Origin: Mycobacterium sp. SMC-2
GTDB lineage: Bacteria > Actinomycetota > Actinomycetes > Mycobacteriales > Mycobacteriaceae
NCBI RefSeq assembly: GCF_025263485.1
Contig: NZ_CP079863.1
Location: 186,001-250,000, forward strand
Length of the DNA stretch: 64,000 nucleotides
Direction: 5' to 3'
Shown: positions 10,082-18,677 of the stretch, one piece after another
Position numbering within the stretch: the stretch's first letter is position 1
How the letters are laid out: each line of letters opens with the position of its first letter
Notes under the pieces: generated by a model
The model's database searches: none
What the model saw: only the letters and a program-made list of their open reading frames with translations
What the model was told of the DNA's origin: nothing
Program-made: the position numbers and the translations under genes

Positions 10082-12196
10082 TCAGCGCGGTAGGCCGAGG
10101 AGCCGCTCGGCGGCGACGGTGAGCAGGATCTGCTCGGTGCCGCCGGCGATGGTGAGGCAGCGGGTGTTCAGGAAGTCGAACACCGCGCGGTTGCGCACCA
10201 GGCCGCCGCCCTCGGAGACGTCCATCGTGTACTCGGCCAGCGCCTGCCGGTAGCGCACGCCGATGAGCTTGCGGACGCTGGATTGCGCCCCCGGATCCTG
10301 CCCGCCCACGGCGAGCTGGGCGATCCGCTGGTCCAGCAGCGCGCCGGTCTGGGCGATGGCGATCAGCCGGCCCAGCCGGTCCTGCTGCGCGGCATCGAGG
10401 TCGAGCTCGGCCAGCACCTCGAGCAGCTCCTCCATCGGGTTGCCCAGCGCGGTGCCGGTCGCCATCGCGACGCGCTCGTTGGCCAGCGTGGTCCGGGCCA
10501 GCCGCCAGCCGTCGTTGACCGCGCCGACCACCAGCTCGTCGGGGACGAACACGTTGTCCAGGAAGACCTCGTTGAACAGCGAGTCACCGGTGATCTCGCG
10601 CAGCGGGCGGATCTCGATACCGGGTGAGGCCATGTCCACCAGGAAGTAGGTGATGCCCTTGTGCTTCGGCGCGTCGGGGTCGGTGCGCGCCAGGCACACA
10701 CCCCACCGCGCCTTGTGTGCGGCCGACGTCCACACCTTCTGGCCGGTGAGCAGCCAGCCGCCCTCGCCGCGCACGGCCTTGGTGCGCAGCGACGCCAGAT
10801 CGGAGCCGGCTCCAGGCTCGGAAAATAGCTGGCACCAAAGGAATTCACCGCGCAGGGTGCCCGGCACGAAGCGCTCGATCTGCTCCGGGGTGCCGTGCTC
10901 GAGGATGGTCGGCGCGGCCCACCAGCCGATCACCAGGTCCGGACGAACCACGCCCGCCACCGCCAGTTCCTGATCGATCAGCAGCTGTTCGGCGGGCGAC
11001 GCCCCGCGCCCGTGCGGCGGCGGCCAGTGCGGCGCCTGCAGCCCGGCCTCGGCCAGGGCGGCCTGCCGCTTCTCCTCGGGCAGCGCGGCGATTTCGGCGA
11101 CGGCGGCGGCGATCTCCACGCGCTGGTGTTCGACGTCGGTGAGGTCGATCCCCAGGCGCCGCCGCACACCGGCCTGGGTCAGTTCGGTGATGCGACGCAA
11201 CCAGCGCTCAGCGCCACCCAAGAAGCGGCCTATGGCATGCGCCCGGCGCAGGTACAGGTGCGCGTCGTGCTCCCAGGTGCAGCCGATGCCCCCGAGCACC
11301 TGGATGCAGTCCTTGAGGTTCGCCTTCGCGGCAGCGATGCCGATGGCGGCGGCCACAGCGGCCGCGACCGAGAACTGCTCCGGATCGGAATCCGCTGCTG
11401 CACGGGCGGCGTCGGCGGCCGCCACCTCGGTCTGCTCGGCGCGACACAGCATCTCCGCGCACAGGTGCTTGACGGCCTGGAAGCTGCCGATCGGCTTGCC
11501 GAACTGCTCGCGGACCTTGGCGTAGGCGACGGCGGTGTCCAGCGCCCACCGGGTCAGGCCGGCCGCCTCGGCCGCCAGCACGGTCGCCGCGAGCTCCTCG
11601 ACACGTTCGGGGGAATCGATGACGGTGGCCGGCGCCGACGTCAGCACCACGCGGGCCAACGGCCGGGAGAAGTCGGTGGCCTCCAGCGGCTCGAGCTGCG
11701 CGCCGTCACCGGCGGTGTCGACCAAAAGCCACGTCCCGGCGGCCGGCAAAAGCACCACAGCGCCGTCGGCGGCGCCCAGCACGAGCGGCAGCGTGCCCGA
11801 CGCGCGCTCGCCGTCGAACCGGGCGTCACCGTCCAGCGCCAGCCCGGCGAAGCGTTCGCCGGCGGCCAGTTGCGCCAACAGTTCCGGGTCGGTGACGACC
11901 AGCGTCGCCAGCGCGGTGGTCGCCACCGGACCGGGAATCAGCGCCTTGGCCGCTTCCTCCACCATGGCGCACAGGTCCTCGACGCTGCCGCCTGCCCCAC
12001 CGTGGTCCTCCGGGATTGCGACGCCGAAGATGCCCAGCTCGGCCAGGCGGGCGAAGACCGGGCGCCACGCGTCCGCGTCACCCTGTTCGACCTCGCGGAT
12101 CGCCGTCGTCCCGCCCGGCCCCGACGTCGAATTGCGGGCCCAGTCGCGCACCAGGGCGCGCGCGGCAAACTGCTCGTCTGTGACGGTCGCTACCAC
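10082..12196 (-). CDS. fadE34: FadE34 (ChsE3), steroid side-chain acyl-CoA dehydrogenase
   Basis: 704 residues, about twice the usual acyl-CoA dehydrogenase length because two ACAD modules are fused. The N-terminal module runs to about residue 345; the C-terminal module starts near 370 and has CQLFSEPGAGSDLASLRTKA (FAD and substrate loop) and the helical end NTRCLTIAGGTEQILL. In M. tuberculosis this protein oxidises the five-carbon cholesterol side-chain CoA ester. The start GTG at 12196 has GGAGG 9 nt upstream. It diverges from kstR with a perfect KstR box between them, so repression by KstR is expected. Confidence 0.92.
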   Translation of the reverse strand: MVATVTDEQFAARALVRDWARNSTSGPGGTTAIREVEQGDADAWRPVFARLAELGIFGVAIPEDHGGAGGSVEDLCAMVEEAAKALIPGPVATTALATLVVTDPELLAQLAAGERFAGLALDGDARFDGERASGTLPLVLGAADGAVVLLPAAGTWLLVDTAGDGAQLEPLEATDFSRPLARVVLTSAPATVIDSPERVEELAATVLAAEAAGLTRWALDTAVAYAKVREQFGKPIGSFQAVKHLCAEMLCRAEQTEVAAADAARAAADSDPEQFSVAAAVAAAIGIAAAKANLKDCIQVLGGIGCTWEHDAHLYLRRAHAIGRFLGGAERWLRRITELTQAGVRRRLGIDLTDVEHQRVEIAAAVAEIAALPEEKRQAALAEAGLQAPHWPPPHGRGASPAEQLLIDQELAVAGVVRPDLVIGWWAAPTILEHGTPEQIERFVPGTLRGEFLWCQLFSEPGAGSDLASLRTKAVRGEGGWLLTGQKVWTSAAHKARWGVCLARTDPDAPKHKGITYFLVDMASPGIEIRPLREITGDSLFNEVFLDNVFVPDELVVGAVNDGWRLARTTLANERVAMATGTALGNPMEELLEVLAELDLDAAQQDRLGRLIAIAQTGALLDQRIAQLAVGGQDPGAQSSVRKLIGVRYRQALAEYTMDVSEGGGLVRNRAVFDFLNTRCLTIAGGTEQILLTVAAERLLGLPR

Positions 12197-12305
12197 CCTC
12201 GGGACCTCCGCGTCCTTCGACTCGACGTGACGTGGGGCCTACGACCCCTAGCTCTCGATTCTCCTGCTCGCCTCGGGTGACTGCGCAACCCGCCTCGTCG
12301 CAGAC

Positions 12306-12319
12306 TAGAACGTGTTCTA
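12306..12319. promoter_or_regulatory. KstR operator between fadE34 and kstR
   Basis: TAGAACGTGTTCTA matches TNNAACNNGTTNNA at all fixed positions and its flanking triplets are also complementary. It is placed to control both fadE34 (110 bp to its start) and kstR itself (autoregulation). Confidence 0.9.
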
Positions 12320-12526
12320 ATAGTGCCAGCGATCGACCGTCAAGTCGAACGCCATCACAGCAGCACACGCGGTTGTCCCGGCGGTACGGAGGTGGGAAAT
12401 TCACACTCAGGATGCGTATCGTTTGCAAGCGAGCCGCCAGAAAGAGGAGCAACCCGTCAGATGCCAGCCAGTGCCAACTCGAAGGCCAACGCGAGCCGCG
12501 CTTCCGACTCGCAACCGCGTGAGGTG

Positions 12527-13138
12527 ATGAACGTGGCGGTACTGGCAGAGTCCGAACTCGGCTCGGAGGCACAGCGGGAACGCCGCAAACGGATCCTGGA
12601 CGCCACCATGGCCATCGCGTCCAAGGGTGGCTATGAGGCGGTTCAGATGCGCGCCGTCGCGGACCGCGCCGACGTGGCGGTGGGCACGCTGTACCGGTAC
12701 TTCCCGTCCAAGGTGCACCTGCTGGTGTCTGCCCTGGGCCGGGAATTCGGGCGCATCGACGCCAAGACCGACCGCTCGTCGGTCGCCGGGGGGACGCCGT
12801 TTCAGCGGCTGAATTTCATGGTCGGCAAGCTCAACCGCGCGATGCAGCGCAATCCGCTGCTCACCGAGGCCATGACGCGGGCCTACGTCTTCGCCGACGC
12901 CTCGGCGGCCAGCGAGGTCGACCAGGTCGAGAAGCTCATCGACTCCATGTTCGCCCGGGCGATGGCCGACGGCGAACCGACCGAGGACCAGTACCACATC
13001 GCCCGGGTGATCTCGGACGTGTGGCTGTCCAACCTGCTGGCCTGGCTCACCCGGCGCGCCTCGGCGACCGACGTCAGCAAGCGGTTGGACCTCGCCGTGC
13101 GGTTGTTGATCGGGGACACCGAGTCCAGCGAAACCTAG
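12527..13138 (+). CDS. kstR: KstR, TetR-family repressor of cholesterol catabolism
   Basis: 203 residues with this start. The N-terminal TetR helix-turn-helix reads RRKRILDATMAIASKGGYEA followed by VAVGTLYRYFPSKVHLL; the C-terminal ligand domain is almost fully conserved relative to M. tuberculosis KstR, which binds 3-oxo-cholestenoyl-CoA-type ligands and represses the kst regulon. The start is uncertain. ATG 12527 and GTG 12533 both give the conserved VAVLAESELGSEAQ start, with GAGG at 12521. ATG 12461 with AGGAG upstream would add 22 residues. The 3' end overlaps the convergent LacI gene by 3 bp. Confidence 0.93.
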   Translation: MNVAVLAESELGSEAQRERRKRILDATMAIASKGGYEAVQMRAVADRADVAVGTLYRYFPSKVHLLVSALGREFGRIDAKTDRSSVAGGTPFQRLNFMVGKLNRAMQRNPLLTEAMTRAYVFADASAASEVDQVEKLIDSMFARAMADGEPTEDQYHIARVISDVWLSNLLAWLTRRASATDVSKRLDLAVRLLIGDTESSET

Positions 13139-14238
13139 GCCGGCGGCCCGGCCGTGCGGCCGCGGATCAGCGCGGTGTCCAACACGTCGACGACCGGCAG
13201 GCCCGACCGCGGCGGGCTCAACAACAACTCACCCGCCCGGCGGCCCTTCTGCAGGCTCGGCTGGGACACCGTGGTCAACCCCCGGCCGATCGCGTCGGGC
13301 ACGCCATCGAAACCGGTGACGGTCATCTGACCGGGAACGTAAATGCCACGCGCGCGAAGGTAATCCATGGCGGACAGGGCCAAGATGTCCGCCGTGCACA
13401 TCAGGGCGGTGATTCGCGGATTCGCCTCCAGCGCCGCCTTGGCGGCCGCGCCACCGGATTCCGGCAGGTGCTCGTAGCTCTCCACCACGGTCAGCGCATC
13501 GAGGTCGACGCCGGCGGCCGTCATCGCCTCCCACACCCCGATGATGCGTTCGCGCTGCACGTCGAAGGCCGGCGACCGCAGCCGGTCGGCGTCCACCAGC
13601 CCTTGCCGGCGGTCCCGGCCCAGCCGCATGGTCAGCAGCCCGATCTCGCGATGCCCCAGCCCGAGCACGTAGTCCGCCAGCTCGCGCATCGCCGCCCGGT
13701 CGTCGATGCCCACCCGGGACACACCAGAGAGTCCCTTCGGCTGGTCGACGACCACGACCGGCAACCGGCGCTGCATGACGACCTGTAGATACGGGTCCTC
13801 TTCGCACACCGAATACACCACGAAGCCGTCCACGCCGGCGCCGAGCACCGCGCTCGTCCCGTCCTGGATGCTGCGGCCGGGCCCGACGGCCACCAGCAGC
13901 AGGCCCTGCCCCAGCTCTTCGCAGGACTGGGCGACGCCGGCAACGAAATCCCGCGCCGCCGGATCGCTGAAGAAGTAGGTCAGCGGCTCCGCCATCACCA
14001 GGCCGACCGCCCCGGCCTTGCGGGTGCGCAGCGATCGCGCCACCGGGTCGGGGCCCGGGTAGCCCAGCCGCTTGGCCGTGGCGAGCACGCGTTCGCGTAG
14101 GTCGGCGGAGAGTTGATCCGGCCGGTTGAAGGCGTTCGAGATGGTGGTGCGCGAAACCTTCAGTTCGTCCGCCAACGATGCGAGAGTCGCACGCCGGTGC
14201 GGGGGTACCTCCCGCTTGCGGGGGAGTGCGGGGCTCAC
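13135..14238 (-). CDS. LacI-family transcriptional regulator (Rv3575c-like)
   Basis: 367 residues. The N-terminal LacI helix-turn-helix (ATLASLADELKVSRTTISNAFN) is at about 17-38, and the hinge and periplasmic-binding-protein-like sensor domain fill the rest, with family strands AGAVGLVMAEPL, DGFVVYSV and MTVTGFDGVPDAIG. The ligand is unknown; the gene is a neighbour of kstR in M. tuberculosis too. It is convergent with kstR (overlapping stops) and divergent from the zinc-type ABC operon, with 129 bp between starts, so it could act on that shared region, although the visible operator there looks like a Zur box. Confidence 0.88.
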   Translation of the reverse strand: MSPALPRKREVPPHRRATLASLADELKVSRTTISNAFNRPDQLSADLRERVLATAKRLGYPGPDPVARSLRTRKAGAVGLVMAEPLTYFFSDPAARDFVAGVAQSCEELGQGLLLVAVGPGRSIQDGTSAVLGAGVDGFVVYSVCEEDPYLQVVMQRRLPVVVVDQPKGLSGVSRVGIDDRAAMRELADYVLGLGHREIGLLTMRLGRDRRQGLVDADRLRSPAFDVQRERIIGVWEAMTAAGVDLDALTVVESYEHLPESGGAAAKAALEANPRITALMCTADILALSAMDYLRARGIYVPGQMTVTGFDGVPDAIGRGLTTVSQPSLQKGRRAGELLLSPPRSGLPVVDVLDTALIRGRTAGPPA

Positions 14239-14299
14239 AGTCGGTGACGCTACAGCCGATCCGCATGCGCGCCTACGCGGCTTCCACCCGTCACTTTGT

Positions 14300-14318
14300 A
14301 ATGGAAACGATTTTCATT
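14300..14318. promoter_or_regulatory. Probable Zur box
   Basis: AATGGAAACGATTTTCATT is an imperfect palindrome resembling the mycobacterial Zur operator (TGAAAATNATTTTCA type). It is the most AT-rich patch nearby and lies 50 bp upstream of the solute-binding protein gene. Zur would repress the transporter when zinc is plentiful. Confidence 0.6.
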
Positions 14319-14367
14319 AGTATTGTGGGTCGGCCGACCGGCCGGCGAGAGGACATCGGACGCACGC

Positions 14368-15291
14368 ATGGGACGAATCGGAGCGGGCCGCGCGCTGCGT
14401 TGGCTGCCGGCCGTGCTGGTCCTGCTGGCGGCCGGCACCGCGCCCATCGGGTGCGGCAGCCCGGCGCACCCGCGTGCGGCCACCGTCGTGGCCTCCACCG
14501 GTGTGTGGGGCAGCGTGGCGAGCGCCATCACCGGCCGTCACTTCGTGGTCGAGTCCATCCTGACCGGGGGCGACACCGACCCGCACTCCTACCAGGTCAG
14601 CCCGTCGGACGCCGCCGCCATCGCCGACGCCACCCTGGTCGTGTACAACGGCGGCGGTTACGACCCCTGGGTGGACCAGGTGCTGGCCGGGCATCCCGGC
14701 GTGAGGTCGATCGACGCCTATTCGTTCCACAAGGACTCGGCGGAGCGGCCGGCCAACGAGCACGTCTTCTACGACCTCGACGTCGCCAAATCGGTCGCCT
14801 TCGCCATCGCCGACCGCCTCGCCGCCCTCGACCCCGCCCACACCGGCGACTACCGCGCCAACGCCGCCGAGTTCTGCCGCGGCGCCGACGCGATCGCCAT
14901 CTCCGAACACGCCATCGCCAGCGCCTACCCCGGCGCCGGGATCATCGCGACCGAACCCGTCGGGTACTACCTGTTGAGTGCGTCCGGCCTGGTGAACCGC
15001 ACGCCGCCCGCGTTCACCGCGGCCAACGAGAACGAGACGGACCCCTCGCCCGCCGACATGGCGTACGTCCTCGACCTGATCGACCACCGTCAGGTGTCGG
15101 CCCTGCTGGTGGACCCGCAGACGTCCACCGCCGCGATCAACGGCGTCCGGGACGCCGCCCAGCGCGCGGGCGTGCCGGTGACCGAGGTGAGCGAAACTCT
15201 GCCCGCCGGCACGGATTACCTGACCTGGCAACGCAACACGGTCAACCAGCTGCTGGCCGCGCTCCAGTCCCGCCGGTCAGTACAGCCGTGA
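14368..15291 (+). CDS. Zinc/manganese-type ABC transporter solute-binding lipoprotein
   Basis: 307 residues of the ZnuA/TroA cluster A-1 family. A lipoprotein signal (LPAVLVLLAAGTAPIGC) places the lipidated Cys at residue 29. Likely metal ligands are the His in DTDPHSYQVSPSD, the His in ANEHVFYDLDVA, and acidic residues in ANENETDPS or LLVDPQ. The long His-rich loop of classical ZnuA is missing. The ATG at 14368 is chosen because the signal peptide starts there. The stop overlaps the ATPase gene (GTGA). With the Zur-like box upstream, zinc is the likeliest substrate. Confidence 0.85.
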   Translation: MGRIGAGRALRWLPAVLVLLAAGTAPIGCGSPAHPRAATVVASTGVWGSVASAITGRHFVVESILTGGDTDPHSYQVSPSDAAAIADATLVVYNGGGYDPWVDQVLAGHPGVRSIDAYSFHKDSAERPANEHVFYDLDVAKSVAFAIADRLAALDPAHTGDYRANAAEFCRGADAIAISEHAIASAYPGAGIIATEPVGYYLLSASGLVNRTPPAFTAANENETDPSPADMAYVLDLIDHRQVSALLVDPQTSTAAINGVRDAAQRAGVPVTEVSETLPAGTDYLTWQRNTVNQLLAALQSRRSVQP

Positions 15292-16112
15292 GCCTCGACG
15301 CGGTCCGGGATGTCGGCCGCTACCCGGATACCGTCTCGCTGCGCGGTGCCCGGCTGGCTCTCGGTGACCGCGTGCTGTGGGACCACCTGGACCTGTCGGT
15401 GGCGCGCGGCGAATTCATCGCCGTCCTCGGACCCAACGGCAGCGGCAAGACGTCGCTGCTCAAGGTGTTGCTGGGGCAGTTGTCGCTGTCCTCCGGTGTC
15501 GCTCTGGTGGATGGAAAGCCGATGAGCTCGGGCAGCGGGCGCGTCGGCTACGTGCCGCAACACCGACCGATGGACCACGACGTGATGCTGCGGGGACGCG
15601 ACCTGGTTCGCCTGGGCGTCGACGGGCATCGCTGGGGCGGCATGCCGCTGAAACCCGCCGACCGGGTCCGACGGCGCGCGGCCGTGGCCGAGGCGCTGCG
15701 GCAGGTCAACGCCGAACACCTGGCGGACGTCCGGGTGGGCCTGATGTCGGGCGGCGAGCTGCAGCGGATGCGCATCGCGCAGGCGCTGGTCAGCGATCCG
15801 ATGCTGCTGCTGTGCGACGAGCCGCTGCTGGCGCTGGACCCCGCGAACGCGAAGCTGGTGTCCGGCCTGATCGACCGCCGCCGCCGCGACGCCGCGACCA
15901 CCGTCATCGTCGTCACCCATGACCTCAACGCGATCCTGCCGTACGTCGACCGGCTGGTTTATCTGGTCGACGGACGATTCCGGATCGGCACCGTCGAAGA
16001 GGTGATGACCACCGAGACGCTCTCCATGCTGTACCGGGCCGACATCCAGGTGGTGAAGGTCAAGGACCGCTACGTGGTGGCGGGCGAGACGAACGACTGG
16101 GCCCACCAGTGA
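15288..16112 (+). CDS. Metal ABC transporter ATP-binding protein
   Basis: 274 residues. Walker A is GPNGSGKTSLLK at about 54-65, the Q-loop is in VGYVPQHRP, the signature is LMSGGELQRM (a slightly degenerate LSGGQ), Walker B is LLLCDEP and the switch His is in VVTHD. The start GTG at 15288 overlaps the preceding TGA (GTGA), which fixes it against a longer open frame upstream that is only the shadow of the binding-protein gene. It ends with GTGA overlap to the permease, so the three genes are translationally coupled. Confidence 0.92.
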   Translation: MSLDAVRDVGRYPDTVSLRGARLALGDRVLWDHLDLSVARGEFIAVLGPNGSGKTSLLKVLLGQLSLSSGVALVDGKPMSSGSGRVGYVPQHRPMDHDVMLRGRDLVRLGVDGHRWGGMPLKPADRVRRRAAVAEALRQVNAEHLADVRVGLMSGGELQRMRIAQALVSDPMLLLCDEPLLALDPANAKLVSGLIDRRRRDAATTVIVVTHDLNAILPYVDRLVYLVDGRFRIGTVEEVMTTETLSMLYRADIQVVKVKDRYVVAGETNDWAHQ

Positions 16113-16969
16113 ATCACCGGCTCACCGGCGTGCTGGCCCACCTGCTCGACTTCGACGTCACCGCCCACCTGCTCGGCCACGACTTCGTCCAGCAAGCGTT
16201 GCTGGCCGCTGCGCTGCTGGGACTGGTGGCCGGGCTGATCGGGCCGTTCATCGTGATGCGCCAGATGTCGTTCGCCGTGCACGGCTCCAGCGAATTGTCC
16301 TTGACCGGAGCGGCTTTCGCACTCCTGGTCGGCGTCGAGGTGGGGGTGGGCGCCCTGATCGGCAGTGCTTTGGCGGCCGCGCTGTTCGGCGTGCTGGGCC
16401 GGCGGGCCGGCGAACGCGACTCGGTGATCGGCGTGGTGCTGGCGTTCGGACTGGGCCTGGCGGTGCTGTTCATCTACCTCTACCCGGGCCGGACCGCGAC
16501 CAGCTTCGCGTTGCTCACCGGACAGATCGTCGGTGTCGGCTACACCGGGCTGACGATGCTGGCGCTGGTGTGCCTGCTCGTCATCGCCGTCATCGCGACG
16601 TGCTACCGCCCGCTGTTGTTCGCCACCGTCGACCCCGACGTCGCCGCGGCCCGCGGCGTGCCCGTTCGCGCGTTGGGCATCGTGTTCGCCGCCCTGGTCG
16701 GTGTGGTGGCCGCGCAGGCCGTGCAGATCGTCGGGGCGCTGCTGGTGATGTCGTTGTTGATCACCCCGGCGGCCGCGGCCGCCCGGGTGGTGGCGTCGCC
16801 GGCCGCGGCGATGGTGGCCTCGGTCGTCTTCGCCGAGGTATCCGCCGTCGGCGGCATCGTGCTGTCGCTGGCGCCCGGTGTTCCGGTGTCGGTCTTCGTC
16901 GCGGGGATATCGTTCTTGATCTACCTGTCCTGCTGGCTGCTGGGGCGCCGCAGCGAGGCCACCACTTAG
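16109..16969 (+). CDS. Metal ABC transporter permease (ZnuB family)
   Basis: 286 residues with about eight hydrophobic helices and the ABC-3 family pattern: GPFIVMRQMSFAVHGSSELSLTG near 45-70 (ATPase-coupling segment) and VVAAQAVQIVGALLVMSLLITPAAAA near 190-215. It forms the membrane channel for the metal delivered by the binding protein. The GTG at 16109 overlaps the ATPase stop. pxpA starts 20 bp downstream on the same strand. Confidence 0.92.
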   Translation: MNHRLTGVLAHLLDFDVTAHLLGHDFVQQALLAAALLGLVAGLIGPFIVMRQMSFAVHGSSELSLTGAAFALLVGVEVGVGALIGSALAAALFGVLGRRAGERDSVIGVVLAFGLGLAVLFIYLYPGRTATSFALLTGQIVGVGYTGLTMLALVCLLVIAVIATCYRPLLFATVDPDVAAARGVPVRALGIVFAALVGVVAAQAVQIVGALLVMSLLITPAAAAARVVASPAAAMVASVVFAEVSAVGGIVLSLAPGVPVSVFVAGISFLIYLSCWLLGRRSEATT

Positions 16970-16989
16970 CGTGCCCATAAGCTGGGCGG

Positions 16990-17748
16990 GTGGCCGGTAT
17001 CGACCTCAACGCCGACCTGGGCGAGGGCTTCGGCGTCTGGCGCCTCGGTGACGACGACGCCCTGCTGCGGATCGTCACCAGCGCCAACGTGGCGTGCGGA
17101 TTCCACGCCGGGGATCCCGCCGGCCTGCTGCGGGTCTGCCGGTCGGCCGCCGAGCGCGGCGTTCACATCGGGGCGCAGGTGAGCTATCGAGACCTGGCCG
17201 GGTTCGGCAGGCGCTTCATCGACGTCGCCCCCGACGACCTCGCCGCCGACGTGGTGTATCAGATCGGCGCGCTGCAGGCCATCGCGCACGCATCCGGTTC
17301 CGCGGTGTCCTACGTCAAACCGCATGGCGCGCTGTACAACACGATCGTGACCAACCGCGACCAGGCGGCCGCGGTCGCGGAGGCGGTGCGGATGGTCGAC
17401 CCGGCATTGCCGGTGCTGGGCCTGGCCGGCTCGGTGTTTTTCGACGAGGCGGCGCGCCGCGGGCTGCGCACGGTGGCCGAGGCGTTCGCCGACCGCGCCT
17501 ACCGGGTCGACGGCCAGCTGGTTGCTCGCCGCGAGCCCGGCGCGGTGCTGCACGACCCGGCAGCGATCGCCGACCGCGTGCTGAGCATGGTGACCGCCGG
17601 CCGGGTCAACGCCATCGACGGCACGCAGATCGCGGTCAGGGTGGAATCGGTTTGCGTACACGGTGATTTGCCCGGTGCGGTGCAGATAGCGACCGCCGTG
17701 CGCGAACGGCTCGAGGCCGCCGGCCTCGAGATCGGGGCGTTCAGCTGA
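16990..17748 (+). CDS. pxpA: 5-oxoprolinase subunit A, LamB/YcsF family
   Basis: 252 residues, typical for the family. Signature segments are IDLNADLGEGFGVW at 4-17, ITSANVACGFHAGDP-type sequence at about 30-45 and YVKPHGALYN near 110. PxpA works with PxpB and PxpC in ATP-dependent hydrolysis of 5-oxoproline to glutamate. No pxpB or pxpC partner is adjacent here; the neighbours are a metal transporter and a metallo-beta-lactamase-fold gene. The start is GTG at 16990, and the stop overlaps the next ATG (ATGA). Confidence 0.88.
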   Translation: MAGIDLNADLGEGFGVWRLGDDDALLRIVTSANVACGFHAGDPAGLLRVCRSAAERGVHIGAQVSYRDLAGFGRRFIDVAPDDLAADVVYQIGALQAIAHASGSAVSYVKPHGALYNTIVTNRDQAAAVAEAVRMVDPALPVLGLAGSVFFDEAARRGLRTVAEAFADRAYRVDGQLVARREPGAVLHDPAAIADRVLSMVTAGRVNAIDGTQIAVRVESVCVHGDLPGAVQIATAVRERLEAAGLEIGAFS

Positions 17749-18665
17749 TGCGGCTGAAACTCGGTCGGCCCGACATCGCGCGCTACGCGGACCGGTTCGA
17801 CGCGCCCGCCGCCGCTCCCGGGTCCTTGTCGGTGACGTGGATGGGCGTGGCGACGCTGCTCATCGACGACGGCTCGTCGGCCTTGCTGACCGACGGCTAC
17901 TTCTCCCGCCCGAGCCTGGCGCGGGTGGCCGCCGGCAAGGTGGCGCCGTCGCCGCCCCGGGTGGACGGCTGCCTGGCGCGGGCCAAGGTGTCCCGGCTGG
18001 AGGCCGTCGTCCCCGTGCACACCCACATCGACCACGTGCTGGACTCCGCGCTGGTCGCCGACCGCACCGGCGCGCGACTGGTCGGCGGTGAGTCGGCGGC
18101 CAATGTCGGGCGCGGGTACGGGCTGCCCGAGGACCGCCTCCTGATCGCCGCCAGCGGGGAGCCAATCGGATTGGGCGCCTACGACGTGACGCTCGTGGAA
18201 TCCGCGCACTGCCCACCGGACCGGTTTCCCGGCACGATCGACGCCCCGGTGACGCCGCCGGTCAGGGCGTCCGCCTACCGGTGCGGCGAGTCCTGGTCGA
18301 CGCTGGTGCACCACCGGCCGACGGGCCGGCGGCTGCTGATCCAGGGCAGCGCCGGTTTCGTCGAGGGCGCGCTGGCGGGCCAGCGCGCCGACGCCGTCTA
18401 CCTGTCCGTCGGGCAGCTGGGTCTGCAGCCGAGGTCATACCTGGTGGACTACTGGACCGAGACCGTGCACGCGGTGGGGGCGCGCCGGGTGGTCATGATT
18501 CACTGGGACGACTTCTTCCGGCCGCTGTCAAAACCGCTGCGGGCCTTGCCCTATGCGGGCGACGACCTGGACTCCGCCATCCGCGTCCTCGACGACCTGG
18601 CCGCACGGGACGGCGTCGCGCTGCACCTGCCGACGGTCTGGCGACGCGAGAACCCCTGGGCGTGA
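17748..18665 (+). CDS. Metallo-beta-lactamase-fold hydrolase (Rv3577-like)
   Basis: 305 residues. The metal motif HTHIDH (HxHxDH) is at about 88-93, with further candidates in VESAHCPP and MIHWDDFF. The strand TWMGVATLLIDDGSSALLTDGYFSRP is typical of the UlaG-like branch. The substrate is unknown. Its ATG overlaps the pxpA TGA, and arsB2 follows after 12 bp, so pxpA, this gene and arsB2 may be one transcript continuing from the zinc transporter genes. Confidence 0.85.
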   Translation: MRLKLGRPDIARYADRFDAPAAAPGSLSVTWMGVATLLIDDGSSALLTDGYFSRPSLARVAAGKVAPSPPRVDGCLARAKVSRLEAVVPVHTHIDHVLDSALVADRTGARLVGGESAANVGRGYGLPEDRLLIAASGEPIGLGAYDVTLVESAHCPPDRFPGTIDAPVTPPVRASAYRCGESWSTLVHHRPTGRRLLIQGSAGFVEGALAGQRADAVYLSVGQLGLQPRSYLVDYWTETVHAVGARRVVMIHWDDFFRPLSKPLRALPYAGDDLDSAIRVLDDLAARDGVALHLPTVWRRENPWA

Positions 18666-18677
18666 AGCGGTTTTCCA

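Noticed and set aside
10895..12280. 461-codon open frame on the plus strand
   Set aside because: Antisense shadow of fadE34. It is rich in Arg, Gly and His with no family signature, while the minus strand encodes a clear double ACAD protein.
14178..15287. N-terminal extension of the metal ABC ATPase
   Set aside because: It is the shadow of the binding-protein gene; the GTGA overlap at 15288 gives a normal ABC ATPase length.
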